Assembly: GCA_963700745.1 (NCBI GenBank)
Contig: CAVOYT010000013.1
Span: 620,001 to 684,000 of the forward strand
Source: UBA10649 sp963700745
GTDB lineage: Bacteria > Actinomycetota > Actinomycetes > S36-B12
Direction of reading: 5' to 3'
Length of the DNA stretch: 64,000 bases
In this document: positions 1 to 7,638 of the stretch, one piece after another
Position numbering within the stretch: the stretch's first letter is position 1
Layout: the number at the start of each line of letters is the position of its first letter
The notes under the pieces: generated by a model
The model's input: only the letters and a program-made list of their open reading frames with translations
What the model was told of the DNA's origin: nothing
Databases searched by the model: none
Made by a program: the position numbers and the translations under genes

Positions 1-235
1 CCGCGTGTTCGGTCCCGTTCTCGGCACTGTCATCTTCTGGGCGGTCATCCAGGGCACCGACGTCTTCCTCCGATCGGCCATCGACGTCGGGGTACCGGTC
101 ATCTCGCTCATGAACGGCACCCAGGCAGCGGTCATCCGCTTCATGCTCGTCGGCCTGGCGATCATGCTTCTGATGATCTTCCGACCGCAGGGAATCCTCG
201 GTGATCGAAAGGAGTTGGCGCTCGATGCCCGATAG
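1..235 (+). CDS. livM: LivM-type ABC transporter permease, 3' part
   Basis: C-terminal end of a membrane permease of a branched-chain amino acid type (HAAT) ABC transporter; the 5' part lies outside the window. Two hydrophobic stretches are visible (around IFWAVIQG and FMLVGLAIMLLMIF), followed by the LivM tail motif FRPQGILGDRKEL. Its stop overlaps the livG start by 11 nt, so livM, livG and livF form one transcript. The substrate cannot be read from this fragment. Confidence 0.85.
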   Translation, partial: RVFGPVLGTVIFWAVIQGTDVFLRSAIDVGVPVISLMNGTQAAVIRFMLVGLAIMLLMIFRPQGILGDRKELALDAR

Positions 236-1127
236 CCCTGACGCCACCGGCAGCCGCAAGGACGTCGCTGTTCGCGCCCTCGCGGATGTACCGCGCACCC
301 CCGGGGTCGCCAAGCCGGACCCGATCCTCGTCGCGGACCAGGTGACCCGACGCTTCGGCGGGCTCACCGCGGTCGACGTCGAGCACGTCGAGGTCCAGCG
401 AGGCGCCATCACCGCCCTCATCGGACCGAACGGCGCGGGAAAGACCACCTTCTTCAACCTGCTCACGGGCTTCGACACACCGGACACGGGCAGCTGGATC
501 TTCAACGGCAAGGACCTGGCCGGTATCCCCGCGTTCAAGGTGGCCCGCCTCGGGATGATCCGGACCTTCCAGCTGACAAAGGCCCTGTCGAAGATGACCG
601 TTCTGGAGAACATGCGCCTGGGCGCCACTGCGCAGAAGGGCGAGCGACTCTCGACGTCGGTCTTCGGATTCCTCTGGGGCGCACAGGAGAAGGCCATCAC
701 GTCACAGGCGGATGAACTTCTCAAGCGATTCAACATGTACGAGAAGCGCGAGGACTTCGCGGGTTCGCTGTCCGGCGGCCAGCGCAAGCTGCTGGAGATG
801 GCACGCGCACTGATGACCGATCCTGAGATCGTCATGCTCGACGAGCCGATGGCAGGCGTCAATCCCGCGCTCACCCAGTCGTTGCTCGAGCACATCAAGA
901 ACCTGCGCGAGGAGGGCATGACCGTGCTCTTCGTCGAGCACGACATGGACATGGTCCGCGACATCAGCGACTGGGTCATCGTCATGGCCCAGGGGAAGGT
1001 CATCGCCGAGGGACCCCCCGACGAGGTCATGCGCGACGAGGCAGTGATCGTCGCCTACCTGGGCGGACACCACGACAAGGCCCTGACATCCACCGGGATG
1101 TCCTTCACAGAGGAGGCGGATCAGTGA
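225..1127 (+). CDS. livG: LivG-type ABC transporter ATP-binding protein
   Basis: One of two cytoplasmic ATPases energising branched-chain amino acid or amide uptake with LivM. Walker A GPNGAGKTT, signature LSGGQRKLLEMARAL, Walker B EIVMLDEP and the switch His in FVEHDMD are all present. The LivG-type SAxE-like helical insert follows the Q-loop (IRTFQLTKAL). About 40 residues precede the ABC fold. I chose ATG 225 over an upstream GTG at 201 because GAAAGGAG sits about 10 nt before it. It overlaps livM by 11 nt and ends in a 4-nt overlap with livF. Confidence 0.93.
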   Translation: MPDSPDATGSRKDVAVRALADVPRTPGVAKPDPILVADQVTRRFGGLTAVDVEHVEVQRGAITALIGPNGAGKTTFFNLLTGFDTPDTGSWIFNGKDLAGIPAFKVARLGMIRTFQLTKALSKMTVLENMRLGATAQKGERLSTSVFGFLWGAQEKAITSQADELLKRFNMYEKREDFAGSLSGGQRKLLEMARALMTDPEIVMLDEPMAGVNPALTQSLLEHIKNLREEGMTVLFVEHDMDMVRDISDWVIVMAQGKVIAEGPPDEVMRDEAVIVAYLGGHHDKALTSTGMSFTEEADQ

Positions 1128-1996
1128 GCGAGCAGCTCCCCGGCGACCTGCCGTCCTACGTCTCCCCGCATCAGCGCGAGGAGCAGCTCGATCTCGACGC
1201 GGCCCAGCGCGAGACTCCCTCGACGCTCAGCAACTCCGAGATCCGGGATCGCAACGCGCACGTCGAGGGCGCCAAGGACGCCCTGGTCGTGGCTGACGAC
1301 CTGATCGCCGGCTACGTGCCCGGCGTGAACATCCTCAACGGGTCAGACCTGTATGCCAAGTCCGGCGAGCTCGTCGGGATCATCGGACCGAACGGCGCCG
1401 GCAAGTCCACCCTCCTGAAGGCCATGTTCGGACTCGTGCGGGTGCGCGAGGGACGGGTCACCCTGGCGGATCAGGACATCACGAACGTTCGGGCCGACCA
1501 GCTCGTGCACCTGGGTATCGGCTTCGTGCCGCAGACCAACAATGTCTTCCCGTCATTGACCATCCAGGAGAACCTCGAGATGGGGTGCTACCAGGCCCCG
1601 AAGAAGTTCCAGGAGCGGTTCGCGTTCGTCACGGATCTCTTCCCCGCCCTGGGCGAGCGTCGCTCGCAGCGTGCGGGGCAGCTGTCCGGAGGCGAGCGTC
1701 AGATGGTGGCCATGGGCCGGGCCCTGATGATGGACCCGTCGGTGCTGCTGCTCGACGAGCCCTCCGCCGGCCTGTCCCCCATCCTCACCGACGAGGTCTT
1801 CGTGCGGGTGAGGGAGATCAACGCCACCGGAGTCACGGTCATCATCGTGGAGCAGAACGCGATGCGCTGCCTGCAGATCGTGGACCGGGGATATGTCCTC
1901 GACCAGGGCCGCAACGCCTACACCGGCAGCGGTCGCGACCTGGCGACCGACCCCAAGGTCGTGCAGCTCTACCTCGGCACGCTCGCCAAGGCGTAG
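1124..1996 (+). CDS. livF: LivF-type ABC transporter ATP-binding protein
   Basis: Second ATPase of the HAAT transporter (290 aa). Walker A GPNGAGKSTLL, signature LSGGERQMVAMGRAL, Walker B SVLLLDEPSAGLSP and VEQNA switch region match LivF. The N-terminus carries about 55 extra polar residues before the ABC domain, longer than the roughly 235-aa usual LivF. GTG start overlaps the livG stop (GTGA). Followed by a strong hairpin shared with the convergent substrate-binding gene. Confidence 0.92.
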   Translation: MSEQLPGDLPSYVSPHQREEQLDLDAAQRETPSTLSNSEIRDRNAHVEGAKDALVVADDLIAGYVPGVNILNGSDLYAKSGELVGIIGPNGAGKSTLLKAMFGLVRVREGRVTLADQDITNVRADQLVHLGIGFVPQTNNVFPSLTIQENLEMGCYQAPKKFQERFAFVTDLFPALGERRSQRAGQLSGGERQMVAMGRALMMDPSVLLLDEPSAGLSPILTDEVFVRVREINATGVTVIIVEQNAMRCLQIVDRGYVLDQGRNAYTGSGRDLATDPKVVQLYLGTLAKA

Positions 1997-2118
1997 GACG
2001 CCCGTCCCCCAGTCAGGACGGTCCGGCCCGCCCTGCACCACCGCAACTCGCACCCTTCGCCGACCGATGCCAACTGGTCCCTGCTGGGTCCTCCGAGCCT
2101 GACACCTGCGAGACATGA

Positions 2119-2152
2119 CAGTGGGGGCCGTCCCGAAGGACGACCCCCACTG
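2119..2152. terminator. Bidirectional hairpin terminator between livF and binding protein gene
   Basis: Fifteen-base arms (CAGTGGGGGCCGTCC / GGACGACCCCCACTG, one mismatch) with a CGAA loop lie between two convergent stops. Position and near-perfect symmetry fit a terminator serving both strands; no long T-run is present, as is common in high-GC actinobacteria. Confidence 0.8.
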
Positions 2153-2165
2153 ACGGGTGTTCGAA

Positions 2166-3542
2166 CTAGCCGGCGTTCGGGCCGATGCCCTGCTTGACCA
2201 GCTCCTGGATGATCTGAGCCGACTCATCGAAGCCGATGAGCACGATGGCCTCAGGTCCAGCGGCCTTGATCTTCGCCACGTCAGCGGCGAAGTCCGTGGC
2301 CTTCGGGTCGTAGACGACGTTGGCGACGATCTCGCCACCGCCCTCGGTGACCGCCTTGGTGACGTTCTCGTTCAGGCCGTCACCGTAGGAGTCCTGCAGC
2401 GACATGATCGCGACCTTGGTGTAGCCGTCCTGGAGGACGTTCGAGCCGACGAAAGCGCCCTGGAGGACGTCCGACGGAGCGGTACGCCAGTACAGGCCGC
2501 CGTCAGGTGCCGTGGTCAGCGCGGGCGAGGTGTTCGCGGGGCTGATCATCATGACACCGGCGTTGGTCACCTGGTCGAGGACCGACAGGGTCGAGCCGGA
2601 GGAGGCAGCGCCGATGAGGACGTCGATCCCCAGCGGCAGCAGGCGCTTGACGGTCTGCTTGCCGGTCTCGGTCGAGGTGTCGCCCGAGTCGCCCTCTTCG
2701 AGAACGATGCTGTCGAATCCGGGGATACCGCCCGCGGCCTCGATGTCCTGGATAGCGAGCTTGACGCCCGCAACCTCCGGTGGCCCGAGGAAGGCAAGGT
2801 TGCCGGTCAGCGGCAGGAAGGTACCGACCTTGAAGACGCCGTCGCCAGCACCCTCGCCGGGCTTCGCGTCGATCGGGTTGGCCTCGCCCTCAGGGACGAT
2901 CTCGCCCTGCATGTAGGTGACCTCGGGGAGCAGCACGTTGTCAGGACCGAAGGTGTAGACACCGATCGAGGCGCTGGTGGGGTCACCGGCATCCCAGAAG
3001 TTCACGGCGCCGGAGCGGCCGTTGTAGTCGATGTCCTTGCCCTGGCCGAGCAGCTCGATGCAGCCGGCGTAGTCGTTGCAGACCTCGGTGCCGTTGGTGA
3101 TCGGCACCATCTGCTTGGCCATGTCGACGCCTGCGTCGGACTCAGCCTTCGCGGCGGCCAGCGCAGCGAGGATAACAGCGTCGTACGACTCTGGCGCGTA
3201 CGCGAAGTCGACCAGCGCCGGGTCAACGCCGAGAAGGGCGTCCTTGAAGTCCTGGGTGTTCTCGGCGCCGGGGATGGTGCCCTTCACGCCGTCAAGCGTC
3301 CCCGCGGGGAGCTTCTCGCCCAGGGCATTGCCCGTGTTGCCGTCGACCAGGTAGAGCGGGGTTCCGCCGGCTGCTGCTGCCTCCGAGGCCGGGGCCTCAG
3401 ATGCCATCTCGCTGGCGGCCGCGCTCTCAGCGGCTGATGCTTCGCTGGTCTCGCTGGACGAGCTGCTGCCACCACAGGCAGCAAGCGCCAGCGAGGCGAC
3501 ACCCAGCACGGCGGCCGACTTGAGGACCGTAGTGCGCTTCAT
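2166..3542 (-). CDS. ABC transporter substrate-binding lipoprotein with circularly permuted domain order
   Basis: Extracytoplasmic lipoprotein of the type I (LivK/Peripla_BP_6) binding-protein family, probable partner of the adjacent livMGF. Signal peptide 1-22 with lipobox LALAAC (Cys23), then a Ser/Ala/Glu-rich tether to about residue 58. The fold is in swapped order: residues about 60-208 (from TPLYLVDGNTGN to SIGVYTFGPDN) match what is normally the C-terminal half, and residues about 235-457 (GVFKVGTFLPLTG through ISPANTSPAL to QGIGPNAG) match what is normally the N-terminal half. The protein's end GIGPNAG would run straight into its own residue-59 GGTPLYLVDGN in an ordinary family member. 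The normal C- and N-ends are joined by a roughly 25-residue linker rich in Pro, Glu and Gly. Start ATG has AGGGAG upstream. Cys154 and Cys160 could form a disulphide. Substrate not known. Confidence 0.85.
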   Translation of the reverse strand: MKRTTVLKSAAVLGVASLALAACGGSSSSSETSEASAAESAAASEMASEAPASEAAAAGGTPLYLVDGNTGNALGEKLPAGTLDGVKGTIPGAENTQDFKDALLGVDPALVDFAYAPESYDAVILAALAAAKAESDAGVDMAKQMVPITNGTEVCNDYAGCIELLGQGKDIDYNGRSGAVNFWDAGDPTSASIGVYTFGPDNVLLPEVTYMQGEIVPEGEANPIDAKPGEGAGDGVFKVGTFLPLTGNLAFLGPPEVAGVKLAIQDIEAAGGIPGFDSIVLEEGDSGDTSTETGKQTVKRLLPLGIDVLIGAASSGSTLSVLDQVTNAGVMMISPANTSPALTTAPDGGLYWRTAPSDVLQGAFVGSNVLQDGYTKVAIMSLQDSYGDGLNENVTKAVTEGGGEIVANVVYDPKATDFAADVAKIKAAGPEAIVLIGFDESAQIIQELVKQGIGPNAG

Positions 3543-3565
3543 GCAATCTCCCTAGAGAAAGACGA

Positions 3566-3585
3566 ACGACGGCGGTTACCGTCGT
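3566..3585 (-). promoter_or_regulatory. Inverted repeat in leader of the binding-protein gene
   Basis: Perfect 7-bp inverted repeat ACGACGG-N6-CCGTCGT located 24-43 nt upstream of the start codon of the substrate-binding gene. It could be an operator or a 5' UTR hairpin; nothing more can be decided from sequence. Confidence 0.35.
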
Positions 3586-3610
3586 GTTGGGACTACCATA
3601 AGCGCAGATG

Positions 3611-3637
3611 GGTTACGTGCGGGTAACCGCGTGTTAC
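3611..3637 (-). promoter_or_regulatory. Putative GlnR-type box upstream of binding-protein gene
   Basis: GTTAC-N6-GTAAC followed after 5 nt by another GTTAC, about 70-95 nt upstream of the start codon. Actinobacterial GlnR sites consist of GTnAC/GtAAC half sites spaced by about 6 nt, and GlnR controls nitrogen uptake genes. The fit of the first two half sites is good; the third is one base short in spacing. No experimentally known site is implied. Confidence 0.4.
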
Positions 3638-3743
3638 ATCGTTGGCGCTTCGTTGAAGCATCGTGATCGTTCTGTGACCTTACCGGTCGATTTCAGCCCG
3701 TTTGCTCATGCCGCCGCGTCGGGTTCACCGCTCAGCCTCATCC

Positions 3744-4349
3744 TCACGGGTCCTCATTCGGACCCCACTCGGTCAGCACGATTGCGGCCACCTCCGCCAG
3801 GGTGACCCTGCGGTCCATGGCCGCCCGGCGCAGCCAGGCGAACGCCTCCGGCTCGGTCAGGCCCAGCTGCTGTTCGAGGCGGCGCTTGGCCCGTTCGACG
3901 TTCTCGCGGGCCTCTTGCCGCTCCCGGAGACCGGTGACACTGTCCTGGAGCTCGCGCATCTGCTGCCAACGCGCGACGGCGACCTCGATCGCCGGTGCGA
4001 TATCGGACCGTCTGAATGGCTTGACGAGATACCCAAGCACGCCGGCGGCCGACGCTCGCTTCACCGTCTCGACCTCGCTGAAGGCCGTCACCATGACGAC
4101 CGGCGCCAGCCCCTCCGCGATGATCTCCTCGGCGGCCGACAGCCCGTCCCGACGAGGCATTGCCACGTCCATGAAGACCACGTCGGGGCGGACTGCCCGC
4201 GTCTGGTCGACCGCTGCCTGGCCGTCGGACACCTGCCCGACAACCAGGTATCCGCATTCGCCGAGCAGCTCGACAAGGTCCAGCCGGATGAGCGCCTCGT
4301 CCTCGGCCACGAGGACCGTCAGGGGCGAATGCTCCGGATCGTGCGACAT
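3744..4349 (-). CDS. ANTAR-domain response regulator (AmiR/NasR, PdtaR-like)
   Basis: Two-component receiver fused to an RNA-binding ANTAR domain (201 aa), acting by antitermination rather than DNA binding in this family. Receiver: acidic pair in VLVAEDEAL, phosphoacceptor Asp in VVFMDVAMPRRDG, Thr in MVTAF and Lys in YLVKPF. A coiled linker follows, then ANTAR residues about 140-200 with the AxxxLM-like helix (VERAKRRLEQQLG... AFAWLRRAAMDRR). ATG 4349 gives the usual N-terminus (MSHDPEHSPLTVLVAEDE); an upstream in-frame extension is unlike the family. No Shine-Dalgarno is visible, and TACGCT lies 6 nt upstream, so a leaderless transcript is possible. No sensor kinase is adjacent. Confidence 0.9.
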   Translation of the reverse strand: MSHDPEHSPLTVLVAEDEALIRLDLVELLGECGYLVVGQVSDGQAAVDQTRAVRPDVVFMDVAMPRRDGLSAAEEIIAEGLAPVVMVTAFSEVETVKRASAAGVLGYLVKPFRRSDIAPAIEVAVARWQQMRELQDSVTGLRERQEARENVERAKRRLEQQLGLTEPEAFAWLRRAAMDRRVTLAEVAAIVLTEWGPNEDP

Positions 4350-4409
4350 GCCACGAGCGTAGGCCGTACGCGCCTCATGGCACGGAGGGAGGACTAGCCT
4401 TGTCTGCGC

Positions 4410-4483
4410 GCCCCGGTATCCCAACCGGCAGAGGAAGCGGTCTCAAACACCGTCCAGTGTGGGTTCGAATCCCACCCGGGGCA
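4410..4483 (+). tRNA. tRNA-Leu (CAA), atypical class I form
   Basis: 74-nt cloverleaf: acceptor GCCCCGG/CCGGGGC, D arm with GG at 4427-4428, anticodon arm GCGGT-CTCAAAC-ACCGT (anticodon CAA at 4444-4446, U33 present), variable loop of only 5 nt (CCAGT), T arm GTGGG-TTCGAAT-CCCAC, discriminator A. CAA reads the Leu codon UUG, yet bacterial tRNA-Leu normally has a long (class II) variable arm; this one does not. CCA is not encoded. The gene is clear; the amino acid assignment rests on the anticodon alone. Confidence 0.8.
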
Positions 4484-4544
4484 CGTCACCCAAGGACACT
4501 CCATCCGCTCAGGGCCTACCCTTGAAGCGACGATTGGAGTTGTC

Positions 4545-5052
4545 ATGACACTCACTCGCAGAGGGCTCGCCGCCGGTATCGCCGTCGTGGCGCCTGGCTC
4601 TCTCGCCGGCACTCGCGGGATGCGGACAGGCCGCCGAGCAGGTCGCCGAGCAGGCCGCGGAGCAGGCGATCGGTGGCGGAGACGTCAACATCGAGGATGA
4701 CGGCGTCACGGTGACCGATGACGAGGGCAACCAGATGGCGATCGGCGACGATGTCCAGCTGCCGGACAACTGGCCCGCGGACGTCCCGGTCTATGACGGC
4801 GGGACGCTGTCCATGGTGACGGTGGAGGCCGACGGATCCGTCAACGCCATGTGGACCATGGACGCCACCCCCGAGGAGGCGATCGACACCTACGGCGCCG
4901 CCCTGGAGTCGGCGGGCTTCACCTCCGATTCGGAGTCCAACATGGGCGACATGTTCATCCGCGAGTACACGGGGAACGACTACACGGTCAGCGCCAGCAC
5001 GGTCGAGGCGGAGGGCAGCACCTCGCTGATCGTGACGGCCGAGAAGGGCTAG
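4545..5052 (+). CDS. Small secreted lipoprotein (frameshifted near its start)
   Basis: About 168-aa putative lipoprotein of unknown function. ATG 4545 (TGGAG upstream) gives MTLTRRGLAAGIAVV; after removing one extra C in the run at 4592-4594 the frame continues into LALSPALAGCGQAAEQ, a proper lipobox (LAGC). The mature part has EQVAEQAAEQ repeats, then an acidic domain (residues about 65-168; PDNWPADVPVYDGG, EEAIDTYGAALESAGF) resembling small actinobacterial lipoproteins that bear one alpha/beta domain. The stop overlaps the convergent nusB stop. The one-base break is probably a sequence error. Confidence 0.65.
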
Positions 5053-5489
5053 GCCGAGGGGTCGGACCCGAGGGCGAGCCGCGGCTTGAGCTCCAGCAGC
5101 CGCCCAAGCAGGCCGTTCACGAACGATGATGACTCGTCGGTCGAGAGTTCCTGGGCCAGCGACACGGCCTCGTCGATCGCCACGGCATCCGGGACGTCGT
5201 CGCGCCACAGGAGTTCGTAGGTGCCGATGCGCAGGATGGCCCGATCGACCGCGGGCATCCGCTCCAGACTCCAGCCCATGGAGTAGCTGCTCAGCAGCTC
5301 GTCGATGTACTCACGGTGCAAGGTGACGCCGTCGACGATCTCGGTGACATAGGCGTTCATCGCCGCCTGCCCCTCGTCCACGCGGCGCTGAGTCGTCGAG
5401 GCCAGCACGTCCGTCGGGTTCGACCCCCGGATGTCCGCCTCGTACAGGGCATCGAGGGCGCGCTTGCGTGCCTTGCTGCGGGCGGACAT
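5049..5489 (-). CDS. nusB: Transcription antitermination factor NusB
   Basis: 146-aa all-helical NusB, the BoxA-RNA binding partner of NusE (S10) in rRNA antitermination. Recognised from SKARKRALDALYEADIRG at the N-terminus and ILRIGTYELLW, VAIDEAVSLAQELS and FVNGLLGRL in the C-terminal half; length is normal. Lies 21 nt downstream of efp, the conserved actinobacterial order. Confidence 0.96.
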   Translation of the reverse strand: MSARSKARKRALDALYEADIRGSNPTDVLASTTQRRVDEGQAAMNAYVTEIVDGVTLHREYIDELLSSYSMGWSLERMPAVDRAILRIGTYELLWRDDVPDAVAIDEAVSLAQELSTDESSSFVNGLLGRLLELKPRLALGSDPSA

Positions 5490-5510
5490 GGCTGCGTTAC
5501 CGATCCGTCG

Positions 5511-6074
5511 TCAGTCGTTGATCCGGCCGAGGTAGGACCCGTCGCGGGTGTCCACCTTGACCTTCGTGTCCGACTCGATGAACAGCGGCACCGCGATCTC
5601 GGCGCCGGTCTCGAGGGTGGCCGGCTTCGTGCCGCCCGTGGACCGATCGCCCTGGAGGCCCGGTTCGGTGTACGTGATCATCAGCTCGACCGACGCCGGC
5701 AGCTCGATGTAGATCGGCACCCCCTCGTGGGTCGCGACCGTCGCGTTCTGGTTCTCCAGGAGGAACTTCGACATCTCGCCCACGACCGGCGTGGGCACGT
5801 GGATCTGGTCGTAGGTCTGGATGTCCATGAAGACCCAGTCGTCGCCGTCCTTGTAGAGGTACTGCATCTCGCGCTTGTCCACCGTGGCGGTCTCGACCTT
5901 GAGGCCCGCGTTGAAGGTGCGGTCCACGACCTTCCCGGTCAGGACGTTCTTCAGCTTGGTCCGCACGAAGGCGCCGCCCTTGCCGGGCTTCACGTGCTGG
6001 AACTCGACGACGGTCCACAGCTGGCCGTCGATGTTGAGGACGAGGCCGTTCTTCAGGTCATTCGTGGTTGCCAC
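5511..6074 (-). CDS. efp: Translation elongation factor P
   Basis: EF-P relieves ribosome stalling at polyproline by binding between the P and E sites. Domain I has KNGLVLNIDGQ and the tip loop KPGKGGAF, whose Lys is the residue at the modification site; domains II-III follow to TRDGSYLGRIND. Two GTG codons lie 6 nt apart; GTG 6074 is preferred because GGAG lies 9 nt upstream and gives MATTNDLKNG and the usual 187 aa. Follows pepP by 26 nt. Confidence 0.96.
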   Translation of the reverse strand: MATTNDLKNGLVLNIDGQLWTVVEFQHVKPGKGGAFVRTKLKNVLTGKVVDRTFNAGLKVETATVDKREMQYLYKDGDDWVFMDIQTYDQIHVPTPVVGEMSKFLLENQNATVATHEGVPIYIELPASVELMITYTEPGLQGDRSTGGTKPATLETGAEIAVPLFIESDTKVKVDTRDGSYLGRIND

Positions 6075-6100
6075 GTGCACTGCTCCAGGGTGGTCGAGCC

Positions 6101-7185
6101 TCAGCCGACCATGCGCAGGCTGCGAGGGGCCTCGGTGAGGATTCGCGGGCCTGCGTCGGTGACGACGAGGGTGTCTTCGATGCGAACTCCGCCCAGTCCC
6201 GGCAGGTACACCCCGGGCTCGACAGTGATCGCCATTCCGCTGCTGATGGTACCCGTGGATCGCGCTCCTACGTTCGGGGCCTCATGGATCTGCAGCCCGA
6301 CGCCGTGCCCGAGCCCATGGGTGAAGCGGTCGCCGAGGCCTTCGCGGGCCACGATGCCCCGTGCGATGGCATCGATCTCACGCGCCGACGCACCCGGTCG
6401 GTAGGCGTCGGCCGCAGCGGATCGCGCCTCGTCCACCACCCGATGGATCTCCTCCTGCCACGGCAGCACGGACTCCCCCACGACGAAGGTCCGGGTCATG
6501 TCGGCGTGATAGCCATCCACCCTCGCTCCCGCGTCCACGACGACGAGGTCCCCGACCGCCAGCGCCCGGGGACCGGGCTGGTGGTGCGGGATCGCCGAAT
6601 GCGGCCCTGAACCGACGATGGTGTCGAAGGCGCGGTCCTCGGCCCCCAGCTCGCCGAAGAGCTGTTCGAGCCGGCGGGCCAGCGCGACCTCCGTGACCCC
6701 GGGACGCATCTCCCCCGCCAACTGGTCGAGGGCGGCAACGGTGATCGCCGTCGCCCGCTCCAGTGCTGCGAGCTCATCCTCGTCCTTGACCGCGCGCAGG
6801 TTCTCGACGACGCCGTAGGTGACGACCGGCTCCCCCAGCGCCTCTCGGACGCCCACGACATCCCCCACCGTCATCGTCGCCTCGATCGCGACCGCTCGGC
6901 GGGCCAGCCCGGACACGACGGCGGTCAGGGTGTCGCGGTCGATCACGACGGGAAGGTCGGGACTCTCCAGCGCAACCTGGTCGACGTAGCGGCCGTCGGT
7001 GGCGATCAGGTCGTCATCCGCATCCGGGGCCGATGACCAGGACCGCGTTGCTGCCGGAGAACCCGCTGAGGTAGCGCACATTCGGCAGGTCCGTCACCAG
7101 CAGCGTCAGCGCCCGGATGGTCAGCCACGAGAGCCTGACGCAGTCGCTCGCGGCGCTCGCGATGCCGCTCGAGGGGAATGGGCAC
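6101..7185 (-). CDS. pepP: Xaa-Pro aminopeptidase, M24 family (two frameshifts)
   Basis: Metallopeptidase removing N-terminal residues ahead of proline, encoded just before efp as is common. The main frame holds the creatinase N-domain and the pita-bread domain with the five metal ligands: Asp in VVVDAGARVDGY, Asp in YHADMTRTF, His in HGLGHGVG, Glu in TVEPGVY and Glu in GVRIEDT. The N-terminus (MPIPLERHRERRERL from GTG 7185) is out of frame; it reconnects through LLVTDLPNVRYLSGFSG with a net +1 near 7105 and an extra C in CCCC near 7027. Corrected length is 360 aa. Probably an intact gene with consensus errors. Confidence 0.85.
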
Positions 7186-7189
7186 CGCG

Positions 7190-7628
7190 TCAGTCCGCGA
7201 GCAGGGCCGGCGACGGCGCGGAGGGCGAGGCGGTAGGAATCGACCCCGAAGCCGGCGATCGTGCCAGTGGCCACTCCGGCGATCACGGACGTATGCCGGA
7301 ACTCCTCGCGCGCTGCCGGATTCGACAGGTGCACCTCGACGAGCGGGGAGGTGACCATCGCGCAGGCGTCGCGCAGGGCGTAGGAGTAGTGCGTGAAGGC
7401 AGCCGGGTTCAGCACCACGGCCGCCCCTTCGTCCTGGGCACGGTGCAGCCACCCGATCAGCTCGGACTCGTCGTTGGTCTGCAGCACCGTCACCGTGAGG
7501 CCGAGCGACTCGGCAGCGGACTGACACTCGCTCGCGAGATCCTCCATCGTGGCCGTGCCGTAGATCCCGGGCTCTCGGGTGCCGAGGCGGTTCAGATTGG
7601 GACCGTTGAGGACGTAGACGTGCGCCAT
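7190..7628 (-). CDS. aroQ: 3-dehydroquinate dehydratase, type II (frameshift at 3' end)
   Basis: Third step of the shikimate pathway: 3-dehydroquinate to 3-dehydroshikimate. Type II dodecameric fold shown by VLNGPNLNRLGTREPGIYG (flexible loop Arg and Tyr), LNPAAFTHYSYAL and VEVHLSNPAAREEFRH (catalytic His). As written the frame reads through into pepP; deleting one base in CCGG near 7208 gives the normal tail LLAD and a stop at 7190, about 145 aa, next to the pepP start. Starts 10 nt after aroB. Confidence 0.88.
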
Positions 7629-7638
7629 GGCGAGGACT

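Noticed and set aside
3608..3805. 65-aa plus-strand open frame between the binding protein and the response regulator
   Set aside because: No ribosome site, overlaps the likely promoter region and the end of the regulator gene.
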